Shown here one piece after another: positions 22,455 to 36,829 of a DNA stretch of 64,000 nucleotides. This stretch comes from Eublepharis macularius (lineage: Eukaryota > Chordata > Lepidosauria > Squamata > Eublepharidae), in NCBI RefSeq assembly GCF_028583425.1, contig NC_072801.1:19178001-19242000 (forward strand), read 5' to 3'. The translations under genes and the position numbers were made by a program. The notes beneath the pieces are model-generated. The model worked only from the letters and a program-made list of their open reading frames with translations. It ran no database searches and was not told where the DNA came from. Position 1 is the first letter of the stretch; the number at the start of each line of letters is the position of its first letter.

Positions 22455-26862
<4,408 letters not shown>

Positions 26863-27329
26863 GGTGCCTGCAAAAAGAAAATGCACAGTTCAAGGGCAAG
26901 TCCAGACAATTTAAAGGGGGGGGGGGTCCAGTGGTTCTCTAAAGTGAGCAACAGTAACTTTCTTATCAAGCCTAAACTTATCATTCATTTATATCTAAGT
27001 CAGCCTATACAACTGTACTGTTTGACATATTTAAGCTATTTAAAAGCATAAATGACTTAATCTTCCAATAGGAAAAAAAAGATTGCTGCCCTCTATACTA
27101 CCTTAACATATGGATCTTCATTTTTCCCTCCCTCACAAATATCAAAAAGTCAAAAATTAATTTTGTGGTAAAGAAAGTGTTTTATCTGCAATTTCATACA
27201 ACAATAGTACGGCTAGCATGGTATTTGGCTATCAAGTTAAACTTTATACCACTGATCTCTTTATATAATGTGTCATTGTACACGCTACAGCAGAGAAAAT
27301 CGGTCATATTTAAATAATACACAGATGCT

Positions 27330-27800
27330 TGAAAATATTATTGCAAAAGATATTAAAAGTTATTTAAGTCCATGGTGATGGAGGCAAGAGTAGTATTAGC
27401 AGCAAAATGGAAGGCAGTGAAATGTCCAGATTTGAATGGAAGAATTAAAATGAATGAATATGCAACAATAGAAAAATTAACATCTTTTATACACAACAGA
27501 CCAATGTCAGAAAGAAAAATTGAAAGGTTTGTTTTATTATATAGCTGAAAATCAAGATTAAAATTAAATTAAAACATAGAATGACAGAAATAAAAACTTG
27601 GGTGATGCATATCAATAGATATGAAGATAGACAGGAAAAATAGAATAAATGTATTTAAATAGAGGTGAAATATTAAAAAGTAAATTTAAGTAGGTTCTAC
27701 AATGTATGATTTGATTATAAAAGATTATAGATTATGAATGTTGTTTGTGAAATGAATTTTTTTAAAAAATGCTGTGTGTGTACACAGTATACATAGGAAT
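27330..27800 (+). repeat. L1-type LINE 3' end
   Basis: The plus strand encodes ARVVLAAKWKAVKCPDLNGR then EYATIEKLTSFIHN, the pattern of the L1 ORF2 extreme C-terminus (W/KW...P....EKLT). An A-rich 3' UTR with internal stops follows. It is 5'-truncated and lies in RPS15A intron 1. Confidence 0.6.
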
Positions 27801-27904
27801 TGTCATTAACTAATAGTATAAATTGTCTGACACAAAAATCATTACACTACAAAACCTGGTGCTAGAAAAACACTTGACTCATTCCAAATGACAAAATATT
27901 TAAA

Positions 27905-28095
27905 AGTTTTTTGGCACGCAGAAGTCCCCAGATTCACTCCCTGTCATCAACAGTTTAAAAAGATCAGGTAGTAGTAGGTGTGAAAGACCTCTACCTGAGA
28001 CCCTGGAGAGCCACTGCCAGTATGAGTAGATGATACTGAGCATTATTTATCAATAAACTGATCCAGAATACGGCAGCTTCACGTGTTCCTGAACA
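27905..28095 (+). repeat. tRNA-Ala-like SINE, head degraded
   Basis: Words TGTGAAAGACCTCTACCTGA, CCCTGGAGAGCCACTGCCAG, AGTAGATGATACTGAGCATT and ACGGCAGCTTCACGTGTTCC give the body and tail of the family seen at 10.4 kb. Confidence 0.6.
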
Positions 28096-28309
28096 TCTTA
28101 GAGGGGAGACTTTTCACTGGCAATTTCCATGGTTTTTTCCCTAGATAATCACATATTTAAATACAAGTGATGCTATGGAGTTTAACAGTGACACTGAAGT
28201 GCTCCTGTGACCTCTGTACATGACATAAATTCTGCAGGAATAGATAAATCCATGGCATATGATGCAGTACTCTGAGTGTTAACTGTTCTCATTAATTTTG
28301 GTTCCGCCC

Positions 28310-28720
28310 CCCAACTTGTTTACAAAATTTATAACACGCCTTTCTACCCTCATAAAGGCCACCAAGGCAGCTATGATATTAAAAACATAATAACTCATCT
28401 TAATAGCCATGCAAAAACACATCATTAAAGCAAAAGCTAAACTATGCATACAAGATCATAAAAACAATTAAAACACATGGCAGGAAAAAAAGAATCACCA
28501 AGAGAATGCCAGAGTAAACAAAAAAAATCTTCACCCACTATTGGATTATGGAGGCCGATGAGTCTCCCTGAGGAGAGAGTTCCACAGTTTTGGTGTCACA
28601 ATCCAAAAGGCACTCTCCTGGGTTGCTACCCGCCTAATTTCAGAAGGTGGGCACCCCAGCAGGGCCTTGGACAATGCTCAAGCAACGTACAGGAAGTACA
28701 TGCTTTATTCTCTTTACATT
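28310..28720 (-). repeat. Reverse LINE-like repeat
   Basis: An A/T-rich lead TTATAACACGCCTTTCTACC with AAAACAATTAAAACACATGG is followed by GAGAGAGTTCCACAGTTTTG and CAAAAGGCACTCTCCTGG. This arrangement recurs across squamate genomes as the reverse 3' part of a LINE. The family is not resolved. Confidence 0.4.
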
Positions 28721-28755
28721 TTTGTATGTGTTCTTCTAATACAAATATTTTTGAC

Positions 28756-29304
28756 ATAAAACTGAATTTTCAACCAACAAAAGGGAACGACTTCCCAAAT
28801 TACTCCAATCCAAACAAAAGAGCACGCAGGCCCAAGGAAGTCACAGCAATATGCAATTTATGCAATACAATTAAATAACTATATCATACAGCCCCAAATT
28901 TGCAGAACCGTAGTGCCCAAATAACTATTTCGTACAGTATGAGTTCTGCTATTGTCGGGAAAATGCTCTATTAGCTATGTACATGCAAAGTCAAAGGTAT
29001 AATGTCCACGTTTGACAATTTTGGCAGCCAAAAAATTGTCCACGGCAAAAATTATATCCACAGCGGCGACGAGCTGCACCGGTCTTTTTCTCTTTTTCGC
29101 TCGTTTCAAGCAACTTTCTTCTTCAGGCCCTTAATTATCACCATCTACTAGCCATGAATCTAAATTCCGAACAACCAGCAGTCAATAATACAATGAAGCG
29201 GGTTGTATGATATAGTTATTTAATTGTATTGCATAAATTGCATATTGCTGTGACTTCCTTGGGCCTGCGTGCTCTTTTGTTTGGACTGGGATAAAACTGA
29301 ATTT
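28756..29304. mobile_element. Foldback element with 86-bp near-perfect inverted arms and 14-bp direct repeats
   Basis: Left arm about 28805-28891 and right arm about 29203-29288 are reverse complements with only one or two mismatches; both contain AGAGCACGCAGGCCCAAGGA or its complement. The unit is bracketed by the direct repeat ATAAAACTGAATTT at 28756-28769 and 29291-29304, a likely target duplication. About 35 bp separate the left direct repeat from the left arm, so the arms are not exactly terminal. The loop of about 310 bp holds a CpG-containing segment with GCCTGAAGAAGAAAGTTG in reverse. No ORF of note is present. Arm identity suggests it is young or gene-converted. It lies in RPS15A intron 1. 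Confidence 0.65.
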
Positions 29305-29667
29305 GACTGAACAAAACATTTAAACCACGCTTGATGTTTCCCCACAAAATCAAGTATTTTAGCTCAAGAAGTTATTGCTACTGAGATATTAAAAGTAACA
29401 TAGCCACACTTTAAATTTTGTATACTAAATACAATCAAAAGAAACATGCTAAACCACACCAAGCTCTATTTAGGACACTGAAAGCATTTCCAATTTGGTC
29501 CAATTTTTCTCCAAGAGCCCACACTACTGATTAAAACACAAATGCAAGGCCTTTTAAGAAGTTTGGAAACCAGCATTGTGCACCCCAAATTTAATATACT
29601 ACCTATTGCTGCTGCCCCCCCATCCCCAAGAATTTTATCCAAACATATTAAAACGTCTAATTCTAAA

Positions 29668-29775
29668 TTAGTTTAGGTGGGTAGCTGTGTTGGTCTGCAG
29701 TAGAACAACAGGATTTGAGTCCAGTGGTACTTCAGAGATCAACAAGATCTTCAGAGTGTATGCTTTTCATTTCTA
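29668..29775 (+). repeat. Dispersed repeat with GTAGCTGTGTTGGTCTGCAG end
   Basis: Begins GTGGGTAGCTGTGTTGGTCT and contains GATTTGAGTCCAGTGGTACT. It is truncated after about 100 bp. Same family as 14285-14430. Confidence 0.5.
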
Positions 29776-30214
29776 CCTTTCCCATAATACTAGGACATGA
29801 GGACAACCAATAAAGCTAATGGGCAACAAATTCAGAACAAAGGGAAACCGTGTAAAATGCTTAGTTATACCCCATCTCTCTCCAATAGGGCCCCCCAAAA
29901 CAAGTTATCACATTGTTCTCCCCCCTCCTCCACCCATCTTCACAACAACCCTACAGTGTGGAAACCAGACACACACTTCACACTCCTAGATTTCACTCCA
30001 CTGTAGGAGAAGCCAGCCTCCAAGTACTTCAAATAAGAACTCAAAAATGAATGCCATCTATGCTCCCACCCTCTGTATACCAACTCCAAAAGCCCACCTC
30101 TCTTGAAACACCCTGGACAAATGCCATCACTCACATTTTGGCCACCTGTTAGTCCCACTGAGTTCAATGAGAAAGTGAGCACAGACTCTCTGCCTGAGTC
30201 CCAAGTAAACATAG

Positions 30215-30650
30215 CAAGGGCTGGTGTTGTTCACTGGCAGGAGATCTGCTTGGCGTGGAGATGGTCCCTGGTTCCCTCCCCAGCATCTCTACTAAAAAGA
30301 CTCAAGATGTTGCAGATGATGGTGAGCCACTGCCAGAGTAAAAGTCTACTCATCCAGACAAATGGTCTGACATGCTCTCTCTGTGCATTCAAGTCAATAC
30401 CTGAAGGGGAGCTGGGACACACAAGCACTGGCCCTTGGCACCACAAGCACCAATCCTATGAGCAGAGAAAGTACATGCACATGCGCTCCCTCTCCTGTAA
30501 TCAATAAGATTTGAAAAGCTTCACCCCAATCAATGGGAGGGTACATGTGTATGTACACTTTCTCTGCAAGCAGACAACTGCGTGCTCTCCCTCTTGACTG
30601 CTCTGAAAGATCTTGTGCGAAGGGTCAGTATATGGTAGCTTCATGTGTTT
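30215..30650 (+). repeat. tRNA-Ala-like SINE, split or rearranged
   Basis: The first part (30215-30360) has GGAGATCTGCTTGGCGTGGA, CCCAGCATCTCTACTAAAAA and GAGCCACTGCCAGAGTAAAA. The tail GGGTCAGTATATGGTAGCTT is found only at 30620-30645. About 230 bp of unrelated sequence lies between, so it is either interrupted or two fragments. Confidence 0.45.
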
Positions 30651-31381
30651 GGGTGGAAAAGCCTGCAGCCTGACTCCTGAATAAGCACAGCAAAAGTTGA
30701 AGGGAACACTCTGCACATTCTCAGAGACGCGTATTACCTTCCGCTCGCCACGAAAACATGAAAGGGAAGGGGAAGCAGTTTGTACTGCTCAGAGACTGCA
30801 TGGCTAGCTACGCCACTGGTCTCTAGACTAAGCATAAGGGGACACGCGATGCACACACCCCACGACGCCTGACTCGGCTTGCACAGCAAGAGCAGAAGGG
30901 GGCTAAGAAAGCTGGCTTGCGGCTAGACTACAACCGCTCGGGAGGGAGCCGCCAACACGGCATGGCTAAGTTTGCCGCTTCATTCCAGCTTGATTACAAG
31001 CAAAGGAATGGGAGAAACGAGCACTCTGCACATGCCCAGGAACTCTGCACACGCCCAGGATGGGCCTGCCGTCAGAGAAGGAGTTCGGGGTGACTCCGAC
31101 ATTAGGCCCAGTGAGCCATTTTGCGCCCGGCCTGGCCCGCTCCGCCTGGCGCGCGCTCAGAGCCTTCCGCTCCGGCATTCCTCTTCTCCACATCCCCTCC
31201 CCCGGGGTCCTTTCGGAGGGCCGCCGTGCGGGCCAGGCCGGGCGTATCCGTCCCCAAAGAGGCCGAGCCGGTCGAGCAGAGCCTCGCCTTCTGAAAAACC
31301 GCGGAACCGCCGCTCGGAGAGGCAGGATGGATTCGATACGAGGCGGATCCTAACTGGGACCCGCCATAGCACCCTACTCAC

Positions 31382-31520
31382 CCGCACAGCAAGATGGCGG
31401 AAAAAGGAAAGAGGGTGCCCGCCCGCGAGGGATTATGGGAATCGCGAGCCTCTCGATCGGGAAGGAGGCTTCCGTCCAGGCGGTTCTCCGCTTACACCAT
31501 AGAGAACTCTGTGGCGGAAG
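31382..31520 (-). promoter_or_regulatory. RPS15A: RPS15A promoter and non-coding TOP first exon
   Basis: Inside a CpG island (about 31050-31620) the minus strand reads CCCTCTTTCC, then TTTTTCCGCCATCTTGCTGT and GCGG|GTGAGTAGG. This is a 5' terminal oligopyrimidine start near 31413 followed by a first exon of about 32 nt and a donor at 31382. It joins to the exon that starts at 26867, five bases before the ATG. TOP starts place ribosomal protein mRNAs under growth-linked translational control. Confidence 0.75.
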
Positions 31521-32489
31521 CTCACTTTCTAGTTTGCGGGAGACTAGAAGAGCGGTTCCTGTGGAGACCGGAAGTGCTTATACGGGCGGGGACTCCATGC
31601 TTATTTTCTCTGTGGTTTTATATGAAGGCGGGCAGACGAGGTTCGACTCTGAAGTTGGTAACTAGTAGCAACCACAACACTTCCGGGAAGGCCGGACACC
31701 CTTTTTGGCACGTTGCATGTGCGTAAGGTATACACGCGCTCACGCTAGCAGGGCCTTGAAAGGACTTGCTGGGGGCGGGAATTTCATTGCCACCTCCCCT
31801 ACTATTCCCTTTTCCTTGGCTGAAAGCCCCTATAGTTTTTTCCCCTTTTCCTGCTCCCTTCTCTTCTTCCCACCCAGCAACCAACCAACCTTTATTTATA
31901 CGCTTCCCCCCCACTCCGCTTTAGTGTTTCTTCCAACCCTCCCTCCCCTCCGGCAGCCTCTACCCTGGAAAACTATGGCCCAGGTGTCTAGTCCACCTTT
32001 CTCTACAATAGGAATTTGAAGCAGTACACGATTTACCGTCTCCATGTTATGCTCACATCCCTATGAGCTAGGTTGGGCTGTGACTGACCCGAAGTCACAT
32101 AGTGAGCTTCCAAAGCAGAGTGGGAATTTTCTCCAACCCTTGCAATTTTGTTTTGTAGAAAGATCCGCCTTGTCAGTATCTGGCTCATGCTTCAGACTTT
32201 GCGTGTTGAAAATCAGAGACAAGCTTTTTTATGTTGCGTAAATGTTTTTATGGGAAACACAATCAATCAAATAGGGGCAGCCTACTGACCTCGTCCTCTC
32301 CCAGCAGAGGAAAACATGTTTAAAAGGCCAATTCCACAGGAAGAGTAGCCTTAAGTCTGTTGCAGCATATACGGGTTATTCACCCCCTTCAAGGCATTAC
32401 AGACTTCTGCAATCTGTGTTTGAGCAGGGTAAATTTCTCCCTACTTTTCTCTTTCAGTCTTTCTGTGCTGATGGTGGGGAGTGCTGTCA

Positions 32490-32650
32490 AAGCATAGCTG
32501 ACTTACAGCAACCCCTGCTGGGACTTTCAAGGCTTGCCATTGCCTGCCTCTGCAACCCTGGTCTTCTTTGGAGTTTCCCATCCAATTATTACCCAAGGCC
32601 AACTCTGCTTAGCTTCCAAGATCTGACTTGCCTGGGCTATGTAGGTCAGG
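32490..32650 (-). repeat. 5S rRNA-derived SINE
   Basis: In reverse complement the segment reads TCTTGGAAGCTAAGCAGAGT then AATTGGATGGGAAACTCC. This matches the internal promoter region of 5S rRNA (GATCTCGGAAGCTAAGCAGGG and TACTTGGATGGGAGACC). A non-5S body with CAGAGGCAGGCAATGGCAAG follows. A truncated copy is at 35900-36006. Confidence 0.65.
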
Positions 32651-33029
32651 GCATACTATGCTGCCAGGAGTATATCAAGTCAGACTGGTTCTTTCTGTTC
32701 ATTTACAGTCCCATTGTTCTGCATAACCTGCCAAGTCCCACAAGTAAACAGTTCCCAAAGCCCCTGGCCTTGTCTGTGAGTTTTGCTAGGTTTCTGCAGC
32801 ATGCTGCAAAAGCCCAGAGAAAAATTCCCCACCCCGCAAAAGGTGAAAAGTCTGAAGCAGTCGATAAAACATTTCTAGTAGGCAAAGTGCAAGCTAAAGA
32901 CCATTCTTACCATGAGGAGCACGATCTCTGACAAGGAATCATTTTGCCAAGGCTCCCCCTATCCAATCTCCTGCTATGCTGACATCATGGACACACAATG
33001 AAATAGTGCTTGAGGCATCTTTTCATATT

Positions 33030-33190
33030 AACATTTTTATTCAATTTTAGCTCCTTAGCTAAACATTTACCATCCATATTACACATCAATGCAATCAAAG
33101 GATAACAGCAACACTGACAAAATCAAGTAAAACTATCACACACCCCCATTACTCTTCACTTTTCCACCCTCCCAGCTCTCTCAGAAAGTA
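33030..33190 (-). repeat. L1-type 3' UTR fragment
   Basis: Starts with an A-tail in reverse (TTTTTATTCAATTTTAGCTC) and contains ACATTTACCATCCAT and TTCCACCCTCCCAGCTCTCT. Both are shared with 36007-36170. The region 33200-34030 between here and the duplication block shows nothing that I can identify. Confidence 0.4.
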
Positions 33191-34031
33191 CAAACAAAAT
33201 GCAGAAGGTAGAGACAAATCCCAACTTAATCACACATACATAGGAGCCAAGACCTCTTGCTGTCCCTTCTCAACTATTTTTTGTCGTAACTATCACAGTG
33301 CCATTGCGAAAACCCGGCTACAAAAAGCTCTTGAAAGTCAATTACCTGAAAATGACAGAAGGCTGGAAGGCTAACAGGTATCTTCCAGTGATATAAGTTC
33401 ATTCCCTCCCTGCTTCTAACACTCAAAATTTCACAATATTAATACATAATTTACCCAAACTTCCACCTATATATCTCATCACAAAAAAAATGTATATCCT
33501 AGACATGAAAGTCAATCTAGAAACGATCACAAAATTCAATCCTCCCCAGTTGGTGATGGGAGAAGAAATCAGTCAGTCGTGACTGCCAGAACCGGTAACA
33601 GTTGCAAACAAAAATGACTTCATCAGCACAAGCGAAGAACCAGAAATGCTCAAAAGTTGCTGGAGTGTCTGCAAAAGGGGCAGCCAATAAAAGCGTGTTT
33701 TGAAGAATTTATGATCAATTTTGCCCAGAAGAATGCAGCATTATAGTACGAGGAAGCAAAACTTTCAAAAGGCCTTGCTGAAAATCTGGAGGCTAACATT
33801 CTTTATATGTTTGAGTACTCGGGAGTAAGGCTTTAAATTCGCAACATTTGTTTTGTCAACTGTCATTTATACAGATTGGGTTTTCTTGTTTCTCTAGCCT
33901 TGTCTCGGGAGTATAAAAATGAGAATTTACAGACATGGAACAAGGCAGAAAATAAGGGAAATAACTGAGGTATGTGAAAAGACACGAAGATTAAAAAAAT
34001 CACTAAACAGAAACAGGCAGTACATGCCCCA

Positions 34032-34290
34032 AGAAAAAGATGGGGAGACACGAGTCTTTCGGTTTGCTTGCAGTTTGATCTATGCTGTTGTTTGCATACA
34101 ACTACCTCAACTTTCCCAGTTCAGATACTGATTTATATTTTAAGGATTTGCAGCCCATAAATCAGCCAGCCTCGCTTATCTCCCATAAATACCTTCTCTT
34201 ACACCACTCTCCCCCCGCACACAAACCAAAATTTAACATGAATCCAATCCGGGGGTGAGAAAAGGGAAGACTTTATTACATTATTCAGTA
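34032..34290 (+). repeat. Diverged copy of ARL6IP1 intron-1 edge (pairs with 43940-44152)
   Basis: Collinear with 43940-44152 for about 220 bp: TTCGGTTTGCTTGCAG, CCCAGTTCAGATACTG, CTTCTCTTACACC and GGGGGTGAGAAAAG are shared. At several places the copy has TA or CA where the ARL6IP1 side has CG, the mark of CpG decay in a methylated copy. At about 34270 it is followed by CTTTATTACATTATTCAGTA, close to the SMG1 mRNA end at 46009 (CTTTATTACATTATGCAGTA). Confidence 0.6.
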
Positions 34291-34621
34291 TACAAGCTGT
34301 AAAGAAACTCATTCATTTCTTTTTTAAACATCTTGGTTTGGGCTTTTGAGACTTTTTTTTTTCTTTGGGGAGACTGTCTGTTCCAGCCACATAAGAGACC
34401 TTGAGCTGCAGGTGCAAATCTGTAATAGCTTTCCAGTTTCTAGAGTTAACTTCTTACCTTTCCCCCCTAGACATTTCTTGTTGAATTATGTAGACTTCCT
34501 TTCCAAGAATGTTTTAAATGTCATAATTTCTACAAGATTAGTTTTTGCTAAATAATGAGAAAGGAGCGTAACTCCAAATGAAGAGGAGCGGTTGAAGAAT
34601 GTGTAGTTTAGTAAACTAACC

Positions 34622-35440
34622 TGTACATTGCATGATAAAAGATAAGTTTGATAAATGAAATGTTATTTCAGGACAGAGCTGAGGGAGCCTGGCATTAGCC
34701 TTGTAGCTTGTTAGCACATAGTGTTATGGAGGTGGAGTGATGAGTTCTTTCCCCCCCTCCCTTACCTGTGAGGCTAGATAGGCTTGGCTTGTCATCAAGG
34801 TTTTTGGCCCTTTTGATTGGCGGAGTTATTTAGACCTGCTGCAGGTGGCAGGTCTTAAAAGAGTTGTCTATTCCTTCTCTCCCCTTGGGAATGCATTTCC
34901 CTGGAGGACCATTTTGCGCCTGCTCCTGAAAGCTATGTCTTTGGTGGATTCCTGTGCTAGCAACTTTTGTGCTTTTGTTTTTTGCATTTCTGGCCTAAGA
35001 GCTAAACGTTCCCATTTGGACCCTGAAACTTGCTGAAGGTAACATCTGGAACAAGTTGAGGGATTTCGATTGCATGTAGCCTAGGTAATTAGCCTATTAT
35101 TGTTATTTTCTTTGCTTCTCCTATACACTTCTATTTTGTTTGCTTTTGCAAATTTCTTCAATGAATATCTTTTCTTATATTGGTATAGAATTATTCAGAG
35201 TTTTAGCTTGGCCAATTTGCCACAAGCTACCTTTTTTTTTAAATCAAGCCTGCAACACGACTACCTTGCAAAGTTGGTTTTGCCTGTTAGCACCCAGAGG
35301 GCTTGATGTTTGCCTCTTGGCCTTAAGCTGCGAGTTAATGGAGGGTGATGGCAGCCTGACAGTAAGGTTTCACTTGCCAGTCTTTTTGAAGTTTTGTGTC
35401 CTCCTTAGGTAACCAGTAGCCTCCACCCACAGGACCCAGG
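34622..35440. other. Unassigned 0.8-kb insert between duplication blocks
   Basis: No counterpart exists in the ARL6IP1/SMG1 source region. TAACC occurs at both ends (before 34622 and near 35410), which could be a short target duplication. The interior has TTAAAAGAG and pyrimidine runs but no long reading frame. It may be a repeat insertion of unknown class; I cannot do better by eye. Confidence 0.25.
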
Positions 35441-35462
35441 CAGGCTTGCTAGAAACCAGTAC

Positions 35463-35890
35463 ACAAGCTTTAGTAAGTTTATGTACATGGGCACATGATT
35501 AATCTAAGCCAGGTATCAGAAAGGAGTTATCGAGTCTCCTCTGCACAAGATATCCCAAGGAAGCAAAAGGGCTCCTTCCATACTCTAAACCACAGATTTT
35601 CTTTCTAGTTCCTTTTGCTGGGCCTTAATAAATATTTCATAGTCACTCTTCTAAAGAAAGGCTCTGTTGGGTAAATATGCTACATTACTGGAAATTACTT
35701 TAACTATTTCAGCTTTCAGGGGGAATCTCAAGAGATTAATAAGAAAAGATGCAAGTCCTGATTTGTCCACATTCAGTGCCTTCTTTCACAAATGACTTGT
35801 AAAGAGACCTGGGGAGGGGCTGCTAACCCACAAATTAAATCTTCAACTTCACAATCAAGCCGCATCCACCCTAAAATAACCGTCCTTAAC
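35463..35890 (+). repeat. Diverged copy of SMG1 3' UTR (pairs with 46358-46830)
   Basis: Collinear with 46358-46830 over more than 400 bp. Shared words include CAAGCTTTAGTAAGTTTATG, TATCGAGTCTCCTCTGC, GGAAGCAAAAGGGCTCC, AATATGCTACATTA and CTTCAACTTCACAATCAAGC. The SMG1 side has a 30-bp stretch after GCCAGGTAACAGAG that is missing here. Same orientation and same order relative to the 34.0-kb block as in the source. Confidence 0.75.
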
Positions 35891-35899
35891 TAACAAAGG

Positions 35900-36170
35900 C
35901 AGTCTGCCATTGCCTGCCTCTGCAACTCTGGTCTTCTTTGAAAGTCTCCCATCCAATTACTAACCAAGGCTGACCTTGCTTAGCTTCCAAGATTTGACTT
36001 GCCCGCTCAATTTTAGCTTCCGAGCTAAACATTTACCATCCATGTTAAGTATCAGTGCGATCAAAGGAAAATCACATCACTGACAAGAACAGCAAGTATA
36101 CAAACTTATCCCTAACCCTTCATTTCTCTTCTTTTCCACCCTCCCAGCTCTCTCTCTAAGTACACCTCTT
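35900..36170 (-). repeat. Truncated 5S-derived SINE fused to an L1-type 3' UTR fragment
   Basis: 35900-36006 is the reverse 5S-like SINE head (CTTAGCTTCCAAGATTTGAC). At TCAATTTTAGC it passes directly into the same 3' UTR segment as at 33.04 kb (ACATTTACCATCCATG, CTTTTCCACCCTCCCAGCTC). The shared pair order at both sites suggests a composite repeat or a second local duplication. Confidence 0.45.
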
Positions 36171-36829
36171 TACTTTCATTCGCCACCAATTCCATCATTA
36201 CCATGTTCACATTATATCTGCCATTACTACTCACACAAGTGAGTAATAACAATTCTTTAAAACAACAAATATACAAAATAAGAGAAAGGGAAGGAACATA
36301 GGGAGAGATGCAACATATGTCCCGTTCCCCCCCCCGCCAAGTTGTTCCTTCCAATAAATAATCACCAGAGTGTTCCAAACATGGTTGACATCTTAAGAGA
36401 TTTAATGTTATTTTCACACTACAGGCTTCTGTAGCCAGTACTTGTAGTAACTCTTTCTGGTGACAATAAATTTGTAACGAGAAACAGAAGTGATTCACTT
36501 AGCAACTATAAAACCTCTCCTCTTAAATAACTCTTCCCTTCTTGGGATATATCTAAAGCACAAAGAGAAGGGATAGTAAGCAAAGATGGTCACTGCATGG
36601 AGGTGAAAATACTCAGTGCAATTATAACCAAATTAGCATTCTGAAAGCGTCACCCCCAAGGGGAAAAATGATTGAGAACGCCCAAATGTGCCTTAGGGCT
36701 ACTCCATGTATTGAATTAGAATGCATCAAGGATGCCTTTATCCATCAGTCTCTGGGATTCAGCTGCTATTTGATCAGACATCAAGCAAGCTGAGAAAGAT
36801 TTTCTGTTGATTTTGAAAAACAGGGCAAA

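Noticed and set aside
32490-32650. 5S rRNA gene on the minus strand
   Set aside because: Only the internal promoter part of 5S is present and it runs into a SINE body, so this is a 5S-derived SINE.
32416-32931. 171-codon plus-strand frame
   Set aside because: It runs through the 5S-derived SINE and has no continuity with splice sites or a known family.
34622-35440. Solo LTR
   Set aside because: Ends are not TG...CA and the apparent TAACC flanks are too short to trust, so it is left as an unassigned insert.
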